Positions 53,892 through 63,418 of a stretch of DNA of 64,000 nt are shown here, one piece after another; position 1 is the stretch's first letter; the number at the start of each line of letters is the position of its first letter. Origin of the DNA: an uncultured Pseudoteredinibacter sp. (lineage in GTDB: Bacteria; Pseudomonadota; Gammaproteobacteria; Pseudomonadales; Cellvibrionaceae); the NCBI RefSeq assembly GCF_947500695.1, contig NZ_CANMSS010000004.1, forward strand, positions 124,001 to 188,000. The letters run 5' to 3'. Under the pieces are notes generated by a model that saw only the letters and a list, made by a program, of their open reading frames with translations, was not told the DNA's origin and did no database searches. A program made the position numbers and the translations under genes.

Positions 53892-54039
53892 TTTAGCCCT
53901 TATGGTAGTTGGTCTGGAACACGCTTAAACCATGGATTCGCGCTATCCGGGCGCTCAGCCTCCGGCCAAGCCCAAACCTCTCCCGGGGAAATTTGTCATG
54001 CTGCTCCACGGTTTCTATGCAACCACCATAAGGGCTAAA
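53892..54039. repeat. Structured intergenic element B with 19-bp terminal inverted repeats
   Basis: TTTAGCCCTTATGGTAGTT (53892-53910) pairs with 54021-54039 apart from one base. The interior shares a core with element A: CCATGG-TTCGCGCT, GCGCTCAGCCT-CGGCCAAGCCCAAA, CCTCTCC and TTTGTCA in the same order and spacing. The end stems of A and B are unrelated in sequence yet each is self-complementary. B lacks A's left hairpin domain. Confidence 0.8.
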
Positions 54040-54142
54040 ATCTACAAATTGCCATATTTAAAAATGAGAGAATAATTGGCTTTTAATATAGCCTTCATAT
54101 CCAAGCGCTAAGCTACAATCGATAAAAACACAGGATATTGAT

Positions 54143-55234
54143 ATGCGTTCTCCTATAGCTTCATTGCTGCTTATTAGCACCTTCCTGACGGCGTCACTTG
54201 CGGGTCAAGTTACGGCATCACCGAAACAAACCCACACAAATAACAGCAAAGCACTGGTGATTGCCCACCGTGGAGCGAGTGGCTATTTGCCAGAGCATAG
54301 CCTTGCAGCAAAGGCCTTAGCGTATGGCATGGGCGCTGACTATATCGAACAAGATGTGGTGATGAGTAAGGACAATGCGCTATTGGTATTGCATGATCCT
54401 TACTTAGATCGTGTCACCAATGTGGCAGTGTTATTCCCGGGACGTGCAAGAGAAGATGGTCGCTACTATGCAATCGATTTCACTCTAGCAGAAATCAAAC
54501 AGCTAGAGATGACCGAGATTTTCGAGCGCCAAGACGGCATGCCCAAACAAAAATACCCCGAGCGATTCCCCATCTGGAAATCCAGTTTTAAAGTATCCAC
54601 TTTGGCGGAAGAGTTGGAGCTTATTCAAGGTCTTAATCAGAGTACCGGTAAAAACATCGGTATATACCCAGAAATCAAAGCGCCGGCCCTGCATCGAGCT
54701 GCGGGAAAGGATATTAGTTTAGCTGTGCTAAAAGAGCTAAAGAAGTTTGGCTATAGCAAAGCAAGCGATAAGGTATTTTTACAGTGCTTCGACGCTGACG
54801 AACTGCAGCGAATCAACGCAAAACTTATGCCCAAGCTGGGGATGGATCTAAAACTGGTACAGCTGATTGCAATGACTGAGTGGGGTGAAACCCTGCGTAA
54901 TAATGCCATGGGCCTAAAACCAGAGCCCTATAACTATGATTGGATGATGAAGCCTGGTGCTGCGCAGGAAATTGCCAAATATGCCGAAGGTATCGGCCCT
55001 TGGTTTCCCATGTTGGTAGATAGAAAAACAGGTCAGCCCAATCATATGGTGCAAGAAGCCCAGCAAGCAGGATTACTGGTTCACCCCTACACCTTTAGGG
55101 CCGATAAAGGACAGATCCCATCGCCGTTTAAAAACTTCGAAGAGTATCTGGCCTACTTCTATAGTGTTGTAGGCGTTGATGGCGTTTTTACAGACTTTCC
55201 GGACAGGGCAGTGAGGGTGCGAGATTCACTTTAG
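54143..55234 (+). CDS. glpQ: Periplasmic glycerophosphodiester phosphodiesterase
   Basis: 363 residues. Signal peptide ending near VTASP, then the GDPD fold: IAHRGASGYLPEHSLAAK, ADYIEQDVVMSKDNALLVLHDPYLDRVTN (metal ligands Glu, Asp and the second catalytic His). Long form with the insertion typical of GlpQ. Splits glycerophosphodiesters into glycerol-3-phosphate and alcohol. Confidence 0.9.
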   Translation: MRSPIASLLLISTFLTASLAGQVTASPKQTHTNNSKALVIAHRGASGYLPEHSLAAKALAYGMGADYIEQDVVMSKDNALLVLHDPYLDRVTNVAVLFPGRAREDGRYYAIDFTLAEIKQLEMTEIFERQDGMPKQKYPERFPIWKSSFKVSTLAEELELIQGLNQSTGKNIGIYPEIKAPALHRAAGKDISLAVLKELKKFGYSKASDKVFLQCFDADELQRINAKLMPKLGMDLKLVQLIAMTEWGETLRNNAMGLKPEPYNYDWMMKPGAAQEIAKYAEGIGPWFPMLVDRKTGQPNHMVQEAQQAGLLVHPYTFRADKGQIPSPFKNFEEYLAYFYSVVGVDGVFTDFPDRAVRVRDSL

Positions 55235-55288
55235 GAAAAGCACTAATTTTTATGGCTTGTAACCTTACCCTTCAATACCACTGCTGTC

Positions 55289-55900
55289 TTATGCGGTTGC
55301 CAATTGAATTGATAGTAGGCTAAGCCAAATAAGCTGCACCCAATACGATAGCCGCTGATACAAACCGGCAGCGCCTTTTTCTTTAAAGGCTTTGGCCAAT
55401 TTATAAAGGAAGTAGCCCGCTAGCAACACAGCCAACATCGATAGCACCCTAAACCAAGTTGGCAGGAAGGTTGTCTCTGGTGCGAATGCAATCAGTAGAG
55501 GTGCGATAAACAAAGAAAGCAGCATAAAAAAGCCTGCCCAAGAATGAATTTGGCAGGCATGGCTGGGCGTTTCGGTATAAGGGTCTTTATCCATAGGGAA
55601 GAAGCCGGCGACCCAGGTGCCCAAGCCGTGCACAATAATCATCACTCCGCTGAGTGTTAAAGCCCAATTGTTTTCTGGCAGTGCTAACAAATAGCCACCA
55701 AAGGCGCAAAAGATAATGCCTAGTGGGTAATTATTGATGAGTGGCGATAGGGTTTGGGTAGGGCTTCCGGCAGCACCTAACTCACTACAGAATTGCTGGC
55801 GATGATTATAGTTGGGGTAAAACTTTGCGGCGATATACACACCGAGTGAAATCCAAACAGTGGCAATTAATCCGCTGAGTGCAAGTAGCTGCTCTAGCAC
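55289..55900 (-). CDS. DUF998 membrane protein
   Basis: 203 residues, six hydrophobic helices. SELGAAGSPTQTLSPLINNYPLGI, GLGTWVAGFFPMDKDP and the following CQIHSWAG fit the DUF998 pattern (conserved FP-D and H). Function unknown. Follows the two MarR genes and may be their target. Confidence 0.75.
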   Translation of the reverse strand: MLEQLLALSGLIATVWISLGVYIAAKFYPNYNHRQQFCSELGAAGSPTQTLSPLINNYPLGIIFCAFGGYLLALPENNWALTLSGVMIIVHGLGTWVAGFFPMDKDPYTETPSHACQIHSWAGFFMLLSLFIAPLLIAFAPETTFLPTWFRVLSMLAVLLAGYFLYKLAKAFKEKGAAGLYQRLSYWVQLIWLSLLSIQLATA

Positions 55901-55944
55901 GAGTATGATCCTTGTTGGGTAATAACAAACCTCGAGAGCTGATT

Positions 55945-56367
55945 TTATTTGCCTGTGATGGTCTTTTGCAATAGGGCGGTTAATTGCTGCTTCTCATCTT
56001 GGCTTAGGTGAGAGAAGGTTTGTTGTTCATGGGTATTGGCCAAAGGAATCAGCTCCTCCATTAAGGTTTTGCCCTTTGGGGTAAGTGAAACAAAGACCTG
56101 ACGCCGATTCTCAATATCTTTATTGCGCTCTAGAAGGCCATCTTTGGCTAAGCGATCTAGGGATTTACTGACCGTAGGTTGGTTGAGTAAAACCATTTCC
56201 ACCAATTCACTGACGGTGCGTTTATCATCCCAGCAGCTGGCGAGAATGCGCCAACTACTTATGGGAATCTGATATTGCTTGAGCCGTAAGTGGAATTCAC
56301 TGCTGGTGATATGGCTAGCTTTAGCCAATAAAAAGCCCAGGTAGTTCTGCGCAAATCCCTGGGGCAT
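55945..56367 (-). CDS. MarR-family regulator, second of a tandem pair
   Basis: 140 residues. PISSWRILASCWDDKRTVSELVEMVLLNQPTVSKSLDRLAKDGLLER and the wing RRQVFVSLTPKGKTLM define the winged helix. The ATG overlaps the preceding stop (TAATG). Two different MarR proteins in one operon could form a heterodimer or act on two sites. Confidence 0.87.
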   Translation of the reverse strand: MPQGFAQNYLGFLLAKASHITSSEFHLRLKQYQIPISSWRILASCWDDKRTVSELVEMVLLNQPTVSKSLDRLAKDGLLERNKDIENRRQVFVSLTPKGKTLMEELIPLANTHEQQTFSHLSQDEKQQLTALLQKTITGK

Positions 56368-56849
56368 TAGACAACCGTGTTTTCTAAGTGCTTACGAAGC
56401 TTGCCTACCGTTTCAATCAGCATCTTTTCTTCTTCGTTACTGAGAACGCTGAAGACATGATCGACCCAGTTTTCGTGGTCGTTTACCATGCGTTGAAATT
56501 CCTCGCGGCCTTTATCAGCTAAAAATACATCGCTGATTCGACGATCTTCGCGATTCGGTTTGCGAATGATCAATTGATCCTCTTCCATGCGATCCAATAA
56601 GCGTGTGATATTGCCCTTTGAGGCCAGTAGGCTTTTGGCGAGCTTGGTGGTGCTTACGGTTTCACCATCCATAGCATCGAGGTTCGCTAATACATCAAAG
56701 CGGGTGAGTGAGCTTTTAAAGGTCTTATCGAGATGACTATTGGTCATTTGCTCCATGCGCTTGGAGCATTTCAGTAGCTGTAACCATGCGCGCAAGGCGT
56801 TCTTACTGTGACTGTCGTTATAGTTGATGTCTTGTTGTGCTGTGTCCAT
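56367..56849 (-). CDS. MarR-family regulator, first of a tandem pair
   Basis: 160 residues. FDVLANLDAMDGETVSTTKLAKSLLASKGNITRLLDRMEEDQLI is the DNA-binding part, with wing NREDRRISDVFLADKGRE. Divergent from the cyclase/oxidoreductase operon across 373 bp that hold inverted repeats, so it is the likely local regulator. Confidence 0.87.
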   Translation of the reverse strand: MDTAQQDINYNDSHSKNALRAWLQLLKCSKRMEQMTNSHLDKTFKSSLTRFDVLANLDAMDGETVSTTKLAKSLLASKGNITRLLDRMEEDQLIIRKPNREDRRISDVFLADKGREEFQRMVNDHENWVDHVFSVLSNEEEKMLIETVGKLRKHLENTVV

Positions 56850-57222
56850 GGATTCTTATCGTCTCAATTGCGGGTGCCTACCATTGCACCATTTGGCCAT
56901 TGTACCCCTGAATGCTAGTGTAAAAGAACCTTACACGGCATGTATTTGACCCAGATCGTAAAAACCAAGCATATTTCTAGGTTTTTATGATCGAGTCTAG
57001 AGTTACCGCCAATTCAATGCTGAAGAATAGTGTTTGTTAAAATTGTTTACAAGTTAAAGAATTACTCATAATATATATTTCAACATAAGGCATTAGCTGC
57101 GTTTGCAGCATGGCCATAGTGTGGCAAAGTATGGTTTTGCAAGTACGGAAAATGAGGCTTGGCCCCATCATTGGGTGCTAATCCATTGAATCGAATAAAT
57201 AAGAATAGCGAGAGGATTCCCT
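56850..57222. other. Divergent region between the MarR pair and the cyclase operon
   Basis: 373 bp with no gene. Carries GTGTAA/TTACAC (56918-56936) and a longer inverted repeat at 56954-56992. The part near 57030-57090 is AT-rich and promoter-like. Confidence 0.55.
56954..56992. promoter_or_regulatory. 13-bp inverted repeat, candidate MarR site
   Basis: GATCGTAAAAACC and GGTTTTTATGATC are complementary except for one base, with a 13-bp spacer. They lie between the divergent MarR and cyclase genes. Confidence 0.55.
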
Positions 57223-57996
57223 ATGTCTGCGAATAGTCTGATGCAGTTGGCCCAGCAGCTAAGCTCTGGTGCGGTAAAAGTTGTCGATCTAACCCAGGTT
57301 TTAGGTCCTGATACCCCGGTTATCCAGCTTCCTGAGCCCTTTGCCAATTCGCCGGCCTTTAAAAGTGAAGTGATTTCTGAGTTTGATGATGGTGGCCCTG
57401 CCTGGTACTGGAATCAAATTAGCTGTGGTGAGCACACTGGCACTCACTTTGATGCCCCAGGTCATTGGATCAGTGGTAAAGAGTACAGCGATGGCACTAC
57501 CGACACCATAGACGTGAATAACTTGGTAGGCCCAGCATGCGTGATGGATTTTAGTAAAGAGTCTGCGGACAACAATGACTTCCTGCTTGAGCCTGAGCAT
57601 ATTAAGGCTTGGGAAGCTGAACATGGTGATATTGAAGCAGGTTCTTGGGTATTGATGCGCACCGATTGGTCAAAGCGTGAAGGGGCTGATTTCCTAAACG
57701 CCGATGAAAATGGCCCCCACACCCCTGGGCCTTCAGAGGCCGCGATTAAGTATCTCATTGAAGAGCGTAATATCACGGGCTGGGGTGTTGAAACCGTAGG
57801 CACTGATGCGGGAGCAGCAGGTGGTTTTGAAACACCGTTCCCGGCGCATACTTTGATGCATGGTGCAAATAAATATGGTTTGGCCAGCTTAAATAATCTT
57901 GATCAGCTGCCACCAAAAGGCGCCATTATTATTGCGCCGCCATTAAAAATTGAAAATGGTTCTGGCAGCCCATTGCGCGTTTTGGCTCTTGTCTAG
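57223..57996 (+). CDS. Cyclase-family metal hydrolase (kynurenine-formamidase-like)
   Basis: 257 residues, ATG after GAGAGGATT. GEHTGTHFDAPGHW is the metal motif HxGTHxDxPxH. GWGVETVGTDAGAA and HTLMHGANKYG follow as in this family. Members hydrolyse N-formylkynurenine or related amides and isatin. Together with the following oxidoreductase genes a role in indole- or aryl-ring metabolism is plausible. Confidence 0.85.
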   Translation: MSANSLMQLAQQLSSGAVKVVDLTQVLGPDTPVIQLPEPFANSPAFKSEVISEFDDGGPAWYWNQISCGEHTGTHFDAPGHWISGKEYSDGTTDTIDVNNLVGPACVMDFSKESADNNDFLLEPEHIKAWEAEHGDIEAGSWVLMRTDWSKREGADFLNADENGPHTPGPSEAAIKYLIEERNITGWGVETVGTDAGAAGGFETPFPAHTLMHGANKYGLASLNNLDQLPPKGAIIIAPPLKIENGSGSPLRVLALV

Positions 57997-58171
57997 CAAT
58001 AAAGTGATAGCAACATACTGCGCGCAATAGTGCAGAAACCGCGGACAAAAGATAGTTCGCAGTAATGCCGCGCATTAAACCTGATAAGTTAAGTCACTGC
58101 GTGAGTGGTGGCTATTTTCCTCTCGAATAGATAGGCGAGGCCTTTACTGTGCCTAGCTGAAGGTAGTTCCC

Positions 58172-60436
58172 ATGGCCGAGCGGTCGTTTAAAAAAGAAGT
58201 TCAAATTCTTAGAAAAGGTGCGGGCGAAGAGCTCCATGTTGAAGGTATTCTTGGAGTAACCAAGGCGCTTCTACAGTCTGGTGTCGCCTATGTAGGTGGC
58301 TACCAAGGCTCACCAATTTCGCATCTCATGGATGTTTTAAATGATGCTCAAGAGATTCTAGAAGAACTCGATGTGCACTTTGAATCCAACGCTAGTGAAG
58401 CCACGGCGGCGGCGATGTTGGCGGCTTCCGTTAACTACCCACTGCGCGGTGCGGTCGCGTGGAAATCGACAGTAGGCACCAATGTGGCTTCTGATGCCCT
58501 GGCTAATCTAGCTTCGGGTGGAGTAAAGGGTGGGGCATTAATCGTAGTCGGTGAAGACTACGGTGAAGGCTCTAGTATCATGCAGGAGCGTTCTCACGCT
58601 TTTGCGATGAAATCTCAAATGTGGTTGCTCGACCCAAGGCCTAATCTGACGTCTATTACGGATTCAGTAGAGTGGGGTTTTCAGCTGTCCGAAGCCAGTA
58701 GTACTCCGGTAATGTTAGAGTTGCGCATCCGTGCTTGTCACGTGCACGGGAGTTTTACCGCTAAAGACAATATTCGCCCCCCACTAACGGTTAAAGAGGC
58801 GATGGAAAACCCTGTGCGCGATACCAGTCGAATTGTATTGCCTCCTTCGGTTTTCCTACATGAAAAAGAGAAGGTTGAAGATCGTTTACCTGCGGCCATT
58901 GATTTTATTAAGGCCAATAAACTCAATGAGTTTTTTGAGCCACGTAATGGCGGCAATGAAAAACTCGGCATCATTTTGCAAGGTGGTTTGTATAACACCT
59001 TAATTCGCGCCCTAAACATTTTAGGTTTGGCGGATGCCTTTGGTAATAGCGATATTCCACTTTACTGCATGAATGTGACTTACCCTTATGTCGATGATGA
59101 AATCATCGAATTTTGTCGCGGTAAAGATGCAGTTTTGGTGGTTGAAGAAGGGCAGCCAGATTATATCGAGCAAGCTATCAATAAGATGCTTCGCAATGCC
59201 GACGTAGCAACGCGCTTGCATGGTAAAGGTATGCTGCCGGTTTACGGCGAGTATCAAGGCCAGCCTTTGAAAGAAGGTGTAGAGAAATTTATTCAGGCTG
59301 AAGCGCCTCAAATGCTGAAAGCTGAAGTTATGCCTGCCAACGACGCGGGTGTTGCGGATGATAGCGCCAATGTAAGCCCGATAGTCCAGAGCTTTGACCC
59401 TAAAGCTGCGGCGCAAGACGTAATCTCTAAGGCGACCGCTCAGCCAATTGCGAAAGCGGATAATCTAATTCCACTTACCGATCTTGATGAACTGGTGCCG
59501 CCAAGGCCCGCAGGTTTTTGTGTAGGTTGCCCTGAACGACCAATTTTCTCAGCTATCAAGCAATTACAGTTTGAAAAAGGTGAGTTTCACGTCAGTGCGG
59601 ATATTGGTTGTCACCTGTTTTCTATCTTGCCGCCTTTTAACTTGGGTAATACCACTATGGGTTATGGCCTTGGTGGTGCAGCTGGCTCGGCCTTTAATGT
59701 TGACGGTGTTCGTCGCACCATCAATGTGATGGGTGATGGTGGTTTTTGGCACAATGGCTTAACCAGTAGTATTGGTAGTGCGGTATTTAATGAAAACGAT
59801 AATGTTTTCTTGATCGTTGATAATAACTACTCAGCGGCAACCGGTGGCCAGGATGTCCTTTCCTCCAAGTTTTACGTTGATCACCGCAGTACCCAAAACC
59901 CCATTAAAAAAGCGGTACAAGGTGTAGGCGCCAAATGGGTGAGGGTGGTCGATACCTATGATGTGGAAACCGTAAAAGCTACCTTTAAAGAGGCGATGGA
60001 GACCCCGATCAAGGGTCCTAAAATTATTATCGCGCAAAACGAATGTATGCTGAATAAGCAGCGTCGAGTTAAGCCGCAAGTTCGTGCTGCTATGAAAGAT
60101 GGTAAGCGCGTCGTTCGCGAACGTTTCTTTGTGGACGATGAAACCTGCACTGGCGATCACGCCTGTATTCGTTTATCTGGCTGTCCTTCTCTAACCGTGA
60201 AGGAGAATCCCAACCCTTTGAAGTCCGATCCGGTTGCTTATGTTGATAATGACTGTTTGGGTTGTGGCCTGTGTGGTGCTAATGCTCATTCAGCCGTTTT
60301 GTGCCCATCTTTTGTAAGAGCCGAAGTCATTTCAAACCCTAGCAAGATGGATAGCTTTTTGCACGGTATACGTCAGAAAGTGATTGGCTTTTTGCAGGCT
60401 AAGTTGCAAGCCAAAATTGATAAACACGCTTTTTAA
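58172..60436 (+). CDS. Indolepyruvate ferredoxin oxidoreductase-like alpha subunit
   Basis: 754 residues. N-terminal pyrimidine-binding half (GYQGSPISHLMDVL, FESNASEATAAAMLAA), TPP-binding half near 445-640 (GCPERPIFSAIKQL, MGDGGFWHNGLTSSIG, VDNNYSAATGGQD), and a C-terminal ferredoxin domain with cysteines in DDETCTGDHACIRLSGCPS and DNDCLGCGLCGANAHSAVLCPS for two [4Fe-4S] clusters. It decarboxylates an aryl-pyruvate-type 2-oxoacid to its acyl-CoA with ferredoxin as acceptor. Exact substrate not readable. Confidence 0.85.
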   Translation: MAERSFKKEVQILRKGAGEELHVEGILGVTKALLQSGVAYVGGYQGSPISHLMDVLNDAQEILEELDVHFESNASEATAAAMLAASVNYPLRGAVAWKSTVGTNVASDALANLASGGVKGGALIVVGEDYGEGSSIMQERSHAFAMKSQMWLLDPRPNLTSITDSVEWGFQLSEASSTPVMLELRIRACHVHGSFTAKDNIRPPLTVKEAMENPVRDTSRIVLPPSVFLHEKEKVEDRLPAAIDFIKANKLNEFFEPRNGGNEKLGIILQGGLYNTLIRALNILGLADAFGNSDIPLYCMNVTYPYVDDEIIEFCRGKDAVLVVEEGQPDYIEQAINKMLRNADVATRLHGKGMLPVYGEYQGQPLKEGVEKFIQAEAPQMLKAEVMPANDAGVADDSANVSPIVQSFDPKAAAQDVISKATAQPIAKADNLIPLTDLDELVPPRPAGFCVGCPERPIFSAIKQLQFEKGEFHVSADIGCHLFSILPPFNLGNTTMGYGLGGAAGSAFNVDGVRRTINVMGDGGFWHNGLTSSIGSAVFNENDNVFLIVDNNYSAATGGQDVLSSKFYVDHRSTQNPIKKAVQGVGAKWVRVVDTYDVETVKATFKEAMETPIKGPKIIIAQNECMLNKQRRVKPQVRAAMKDGKRVVRERFFVDDETCTGDHACIRLSGCPSLTVKENPNPLKSDPVAYVDNDCLGCGLCGANAHSAVLCPSFVRAEVISNPSKMDSFLHGIRQKVIGFLQAKLQAKIDKHAF

Positions 60437-60459
60437 CGCGCATTTGTGAAGAATTCTCT

Positions 60460-61977
60460 ATGACTGAAAAGACAGTAAAACCGATCACTATTGCTATCTC
60501 TGCCATGGGTGGACAGGGCGGCGGCGTGCTATCAAATTGGATTCGCGATTTAGCGGAAACTAATGGTTATGTGGCGCAATCAACCTCGGTTCCGGGCGTG
60601 GCTCAGCGTACGGGTGCGACCATTTATTACTTGGAATTATTTTCTCAAGCAGCCATGAAAGAGGCAGATCAGGAGCCGGTGTTAGCAATGACGCCAGTGC
60701 CTGGTGATGTGGATGTGTTGATTGCTGCGGAGCTTGTCGAAGCCGGTCGTGCTTTGCAACGCGGTTTTGTCAGTGCTGATCGCACTACTCTGATTGCAAC
60801 GACTCATCGCTCATATACGGTGGCGGAGCGCCAAGAAAAAGGCAATGGTTTGGTAGATGGCGATAAAATCGTTCAGATTGCTGAGCAACAAGCTAAACGT
60901 CTGATTGCATTCGATATGAATCAAGTGGCCATTGAAAATGGCTCGGTTATCAGCTCCGCCTTGTTTGGTGCTTTGGCGGCATCCGATGCTCTACCGTTTA
61001 ATAAGGCTCAGTTTGAAGCGGCCATTGAAGCCGGCGGTGTGGCGGTGGCCAGTAGCTTGGCAGCTTTTAATGCGGCCTATCAAAAGGGGCGGGAAGATAA
61101 AACCGAAGAGCAGAAGCCAGTTAGCAAAGAAGCTTTTGCCAGCTTGCCAGCAGAGGTGGCTAGCGAATCGGCGCGTGAGCTATTGCAGCGCGTAAAAGAT
61201 GAGATCCCAGAAGTATTTCAGGGTTTGGTTTTTGAGGCAGTAAAGCAGTTAGTGGATTACCAAGACCCTGAATATGCCCATGAGTACTTGGATCGACTAA
61301 AACCATTTATTAGCGAAGATAGTAGTGAGCAGGAGTATCTGCTTAGCCGGGAAGTGGCTAGGCAGTTGGCCTTGTGGATGGCCTTTCAAGATACCATTCG
61401 TGTTGCTGAGCAAAAAATTCGAGCTGATCGTTTTGAGAAAATTAGACGTGAAGTTAAGGCGAATGATGCCCAGATGGTTTACCCGGTGGAGTTTCTACAT
61501 CCGCGGGTAGAAGAGATTTGTGACAGTATGCCAAAAGCTATGGGGCAGTGGGCTTTGAATAATAGCTTTGCGCGCAGCTGTATTTCGGCTCTTTTTTCTC
61601 ATGGTCGCAAGCTGCAAAGTGCAAAACTGAGTGGCTTCTTACAGCTGTATTTTTTGGCAAGTATGAAGTCAGGACGAAGAAAAACCCTACGCTATTCTCA
61701 TGAAAACAATAATATTGAAGCTTGGTTGGAGCGTGTCCAGCAGGCTACATCGAAAGATTATCAGACAGCTTTCGAGATAGCCAAGTGCCAAAACTTGATC
61801 AAGGGTTATAGTGATACCCATGCCCGTGGCTATGAGAACTTTAACGCTATTATGGCTGAGGTTGATAGCTGGCTTGCTAGTGGGCAGGGCAGCTTGGCCG
61901 ATCGTGTTGCAAGCCTAAATAAAGCCGCTTTAACTGGCGAGGATAGAAAGGCCTTTGAGGCAGAGTTGGCCGCGTAA
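60460..61977 (+). CDS. Indolepyruvate oxidoreductase-like beta subunit with C-terminal extension
   Basis: 505 residues, 23 bp after the alpha subunit. Residues about 1-200 are the gamma-type domain of 2-oxoacid oxidoreductases (ISAMGGQGGGVLSNWI, STSVPGVAQRTGATIYYLE). The remaining 300 residues are a helical extension seen in proteobacterial long-form beta subunits (DUF6537-like, from memory), absent from archaeal IorB. Ends in a strong terminator. Confidence 0.85.
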   Translation: MTEKTVKPITIAISAMGGQGGGVLSNWIRDLAETNGYVAQSTSVPGVAQRTGATIYYLELFSQAAMKEADQEPVLAMTPVPGDVDVLIAAELVEAGRALQRGFVSADRTTLIATTHRSYTVAERQEKGNGLVDGDKIVQIAEQQAKRLIAFDMNQVAIENGSVISSALFGALAASDALPFNKAQFEAAIEAGGVAVASSLAAFNAAYQKGREDKTEEQKPVSKEAFASLPAEVASESARELLQRVKDEIPEVFQGLVFEAVKQLVDYQDPEYAHEYLDRLKPFISEDSSEQEYLLSREVARQLALWMAFQDTIRVAEQKIRADRFEKIRREVKANDAQMVYPVEFLHPRVEEICDSMPKAMGQWALNNSFARSCISALFSHGRKLQSAKLSGFLQLYFLASMKSGRRKTLRYSHENNNIEAWLERVQQATSKDYQTAFEIAKCQNLIKGYSDTHARGYENFNAIMAEVDSWLASGQGSLADRVASLNKAALTGEDRKAFEAELAA

Positions 61978-62011
61978 TATTCCAGCACTGTTCTCAGTTT
62001 GTTCAAATTCT

Positions 62012-62049
62012 AGTGAGGAGTACGACGTTACTCCTCACTGTTGTTTCTT
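62012..62049 (+). terminator. Terminator of the cyclase/oxidoreductase operon
   Basis: AGTGAGGAGTA and TACTCCTCACT pair perfectly around 6 nt, followed by GTTGTTTCTT, 34 bp after the beta-subunit stop. Confidence 0.85.
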
Positions 62050-62085
62050 ATCCAAGGCTTTGGCGATAATCGCAATACAAGCGAG

Positions 62086-62445
62086 CTATTTTTTAAAATA
62101 TCCTTTTAATTCTTCACGTAAGGGCATTGGTTTTACCGGGCTTATATTGGCTCCTCCTGTATTTCCTAGTGGTACCCAGATCGGCGTTATAATTGGGCTG
62201 GCGGCGGTCCTCAATAGTTGACCAAGAATTTCTTTCCAATCATTTTGCCTCCAGCCAACTTTTAACATCCAAAAGTGACTAAGTGTATGAGGCCAAATTT
62301 GTTGCTGGCCAAGAACGTGAGCATTCTCAAGCTCATAAAAACAAGCTTGCCACTGCTTCTTAGAATACAATCCTCTGGCTTTATTCATATGTTGCTCAAA
62401 AGCGTCTCGCAGTTTCTTTGAGTGTTTTTCGCTATCTCTCTTCAT
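62086..62445 (-). CDS. DUF3703 protein
   Basis: 119 residues. ACFYELENAHVLGQQQIWPHTLSHFWMLK is the conserved block of DUF3703 (ExAHxxGQ, HxxxHxxML), followed by LGNTGGANISPVKPMPL. Histidines and Glu suggest metal binding. Members often sit near metal-resistance genes, but none is near here. Confidence 0.78.
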   Translation of the reverse strand: MKRDSEKHSKKLRDAFEQHMNKARGLYSKKQWQACFYELENAHVLGQQQIWPHTLSHFWMLKVGWRQNDWKEILGQLLRTAASPIITPIWVPLGNTGGANISPVKPMPLREELKGYFKK

Positions 62446-62587
62446 TTAGAAAACCTCCCTCTTAGGTGATTAAGGCAATTGTTATGCTTCCAGTTGCCGT
62501 AAGGTCAAGCCTTATCCCTTGTTCTTTGCGGCCTGTGTTATTATCTTGGTCGACTCTCCTGACCTTAGTAGCCATACCTAAGTATCT

Positions 62588-63226
62588 ATGACCGAAACAC
62601 CGCAAAAAGAAATTCTGACCGGGCAGTTTATGCATCCGGCTCAGTCTGTTGAGCACTGCTACGAAATCAAAAAAAGCGAGTTTATCTGTCAGTTACATCA
62701 GGTAGAGGATCGGGCGGCGGCCATGAAAATGTTGGACGCTGCTCGTGAACAGTACCCGGACGCGCGCCATCACTGCTGGGCCTATATTTTGGGCGACCCA
62801 AAACAAGCCGTATCGCAGGCGTTTAATGACGATGGAGAGCCTTCGGGCACCGCTGGTAAACCCATCCTAAATGTCTTACAGCATCGGGATATGGGAAATA
62901 CCATGGCCATTGTGGTGCGCTATTTTGGTGGCATAAAGCTTGGCGCTGGAGGCTTGGTTAGGGCTTATTCTCAAGCAACTCAGCAAGCGATTGAGCTTTG
63001 CCCATTGTCACCTTTTATACCCAAGCGACAACTAGCGCTTGAATGCCCCTATGACTTAGAGCCGAGCTTGCGTCGCTTTTTAGAGCAGCATCATGGGACT
63101 GTCGAATCTCAAGAGTATGCCGAGCAGGCCAAACTTTTAATTTCCCTACCTGAGCAATCAATAGCCAGCTTTAAAGTGTGGCTTAGTCATCATTTTCAGA
63201 TTAAATGCTCTTTTGATGAAGAGTGA
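62588..63226 (+). CDS. yigZ: YigZ/IMPACT-family protein
   Basis: 212 residues. UPF0029/IMPACT domain with KKSEFICQLHQVEDRAAAM, ARHHCWAYILGDPKQAVSQAFNDDGEPSGTAGKPILN and VVRYFGGIKLGAGGLVRAYSQA, then the small DUF1949 domain. Conserved, function in E. coli unclear; eukaryotic IMPACT acts on translation control. Confidence 0.9.
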   Translation: MTETPQKEILTGQFMHPAQSVEHCYEIKKSEFICQLHQVEDRAAAMKMLDAAREQYPDARHHCWAYILGDPKQAVSQAFNDDGEPSGTAGKPILNVLQHRDMGNTMAIVVRYFGGIKLGAGGLVRAYSQATQQAIELCPLSPFIPKRQLALECPYDLEPSLRRFLEQHHGTVESQEYAEQAKLLISLPEQSIASFKVWLSHHFQIKCSFDEE

Positions 63227-63418
63227 TCGGCCGATACGACTAATAACGGGAACCTAAACTGCGTAGCCGAGTCTTTAATCTACATTGATTCTTGGCTTAA
63301 ACCGGTAATGGGTCTTTACTAAGCTAAGATCTTCGATTCACCCTCGGTTAAGTCGCAATGGCTGATTATATGTTGGCCGGAACAAAGGGTTTAAGTAGGT
63401 TTAGAGGTATCAAGTAGT

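Larger units (their letters stand above)
53584..54142. other. Gene-free 559-bp gap holding structured repeat B
   Basis: No gene supported. It contains the yebC-side hairpin at 53600, a GGCGACC/GGTCGCC hairpin at 53820-53848, and the element at 53892-54039. Confidence 0.7.
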
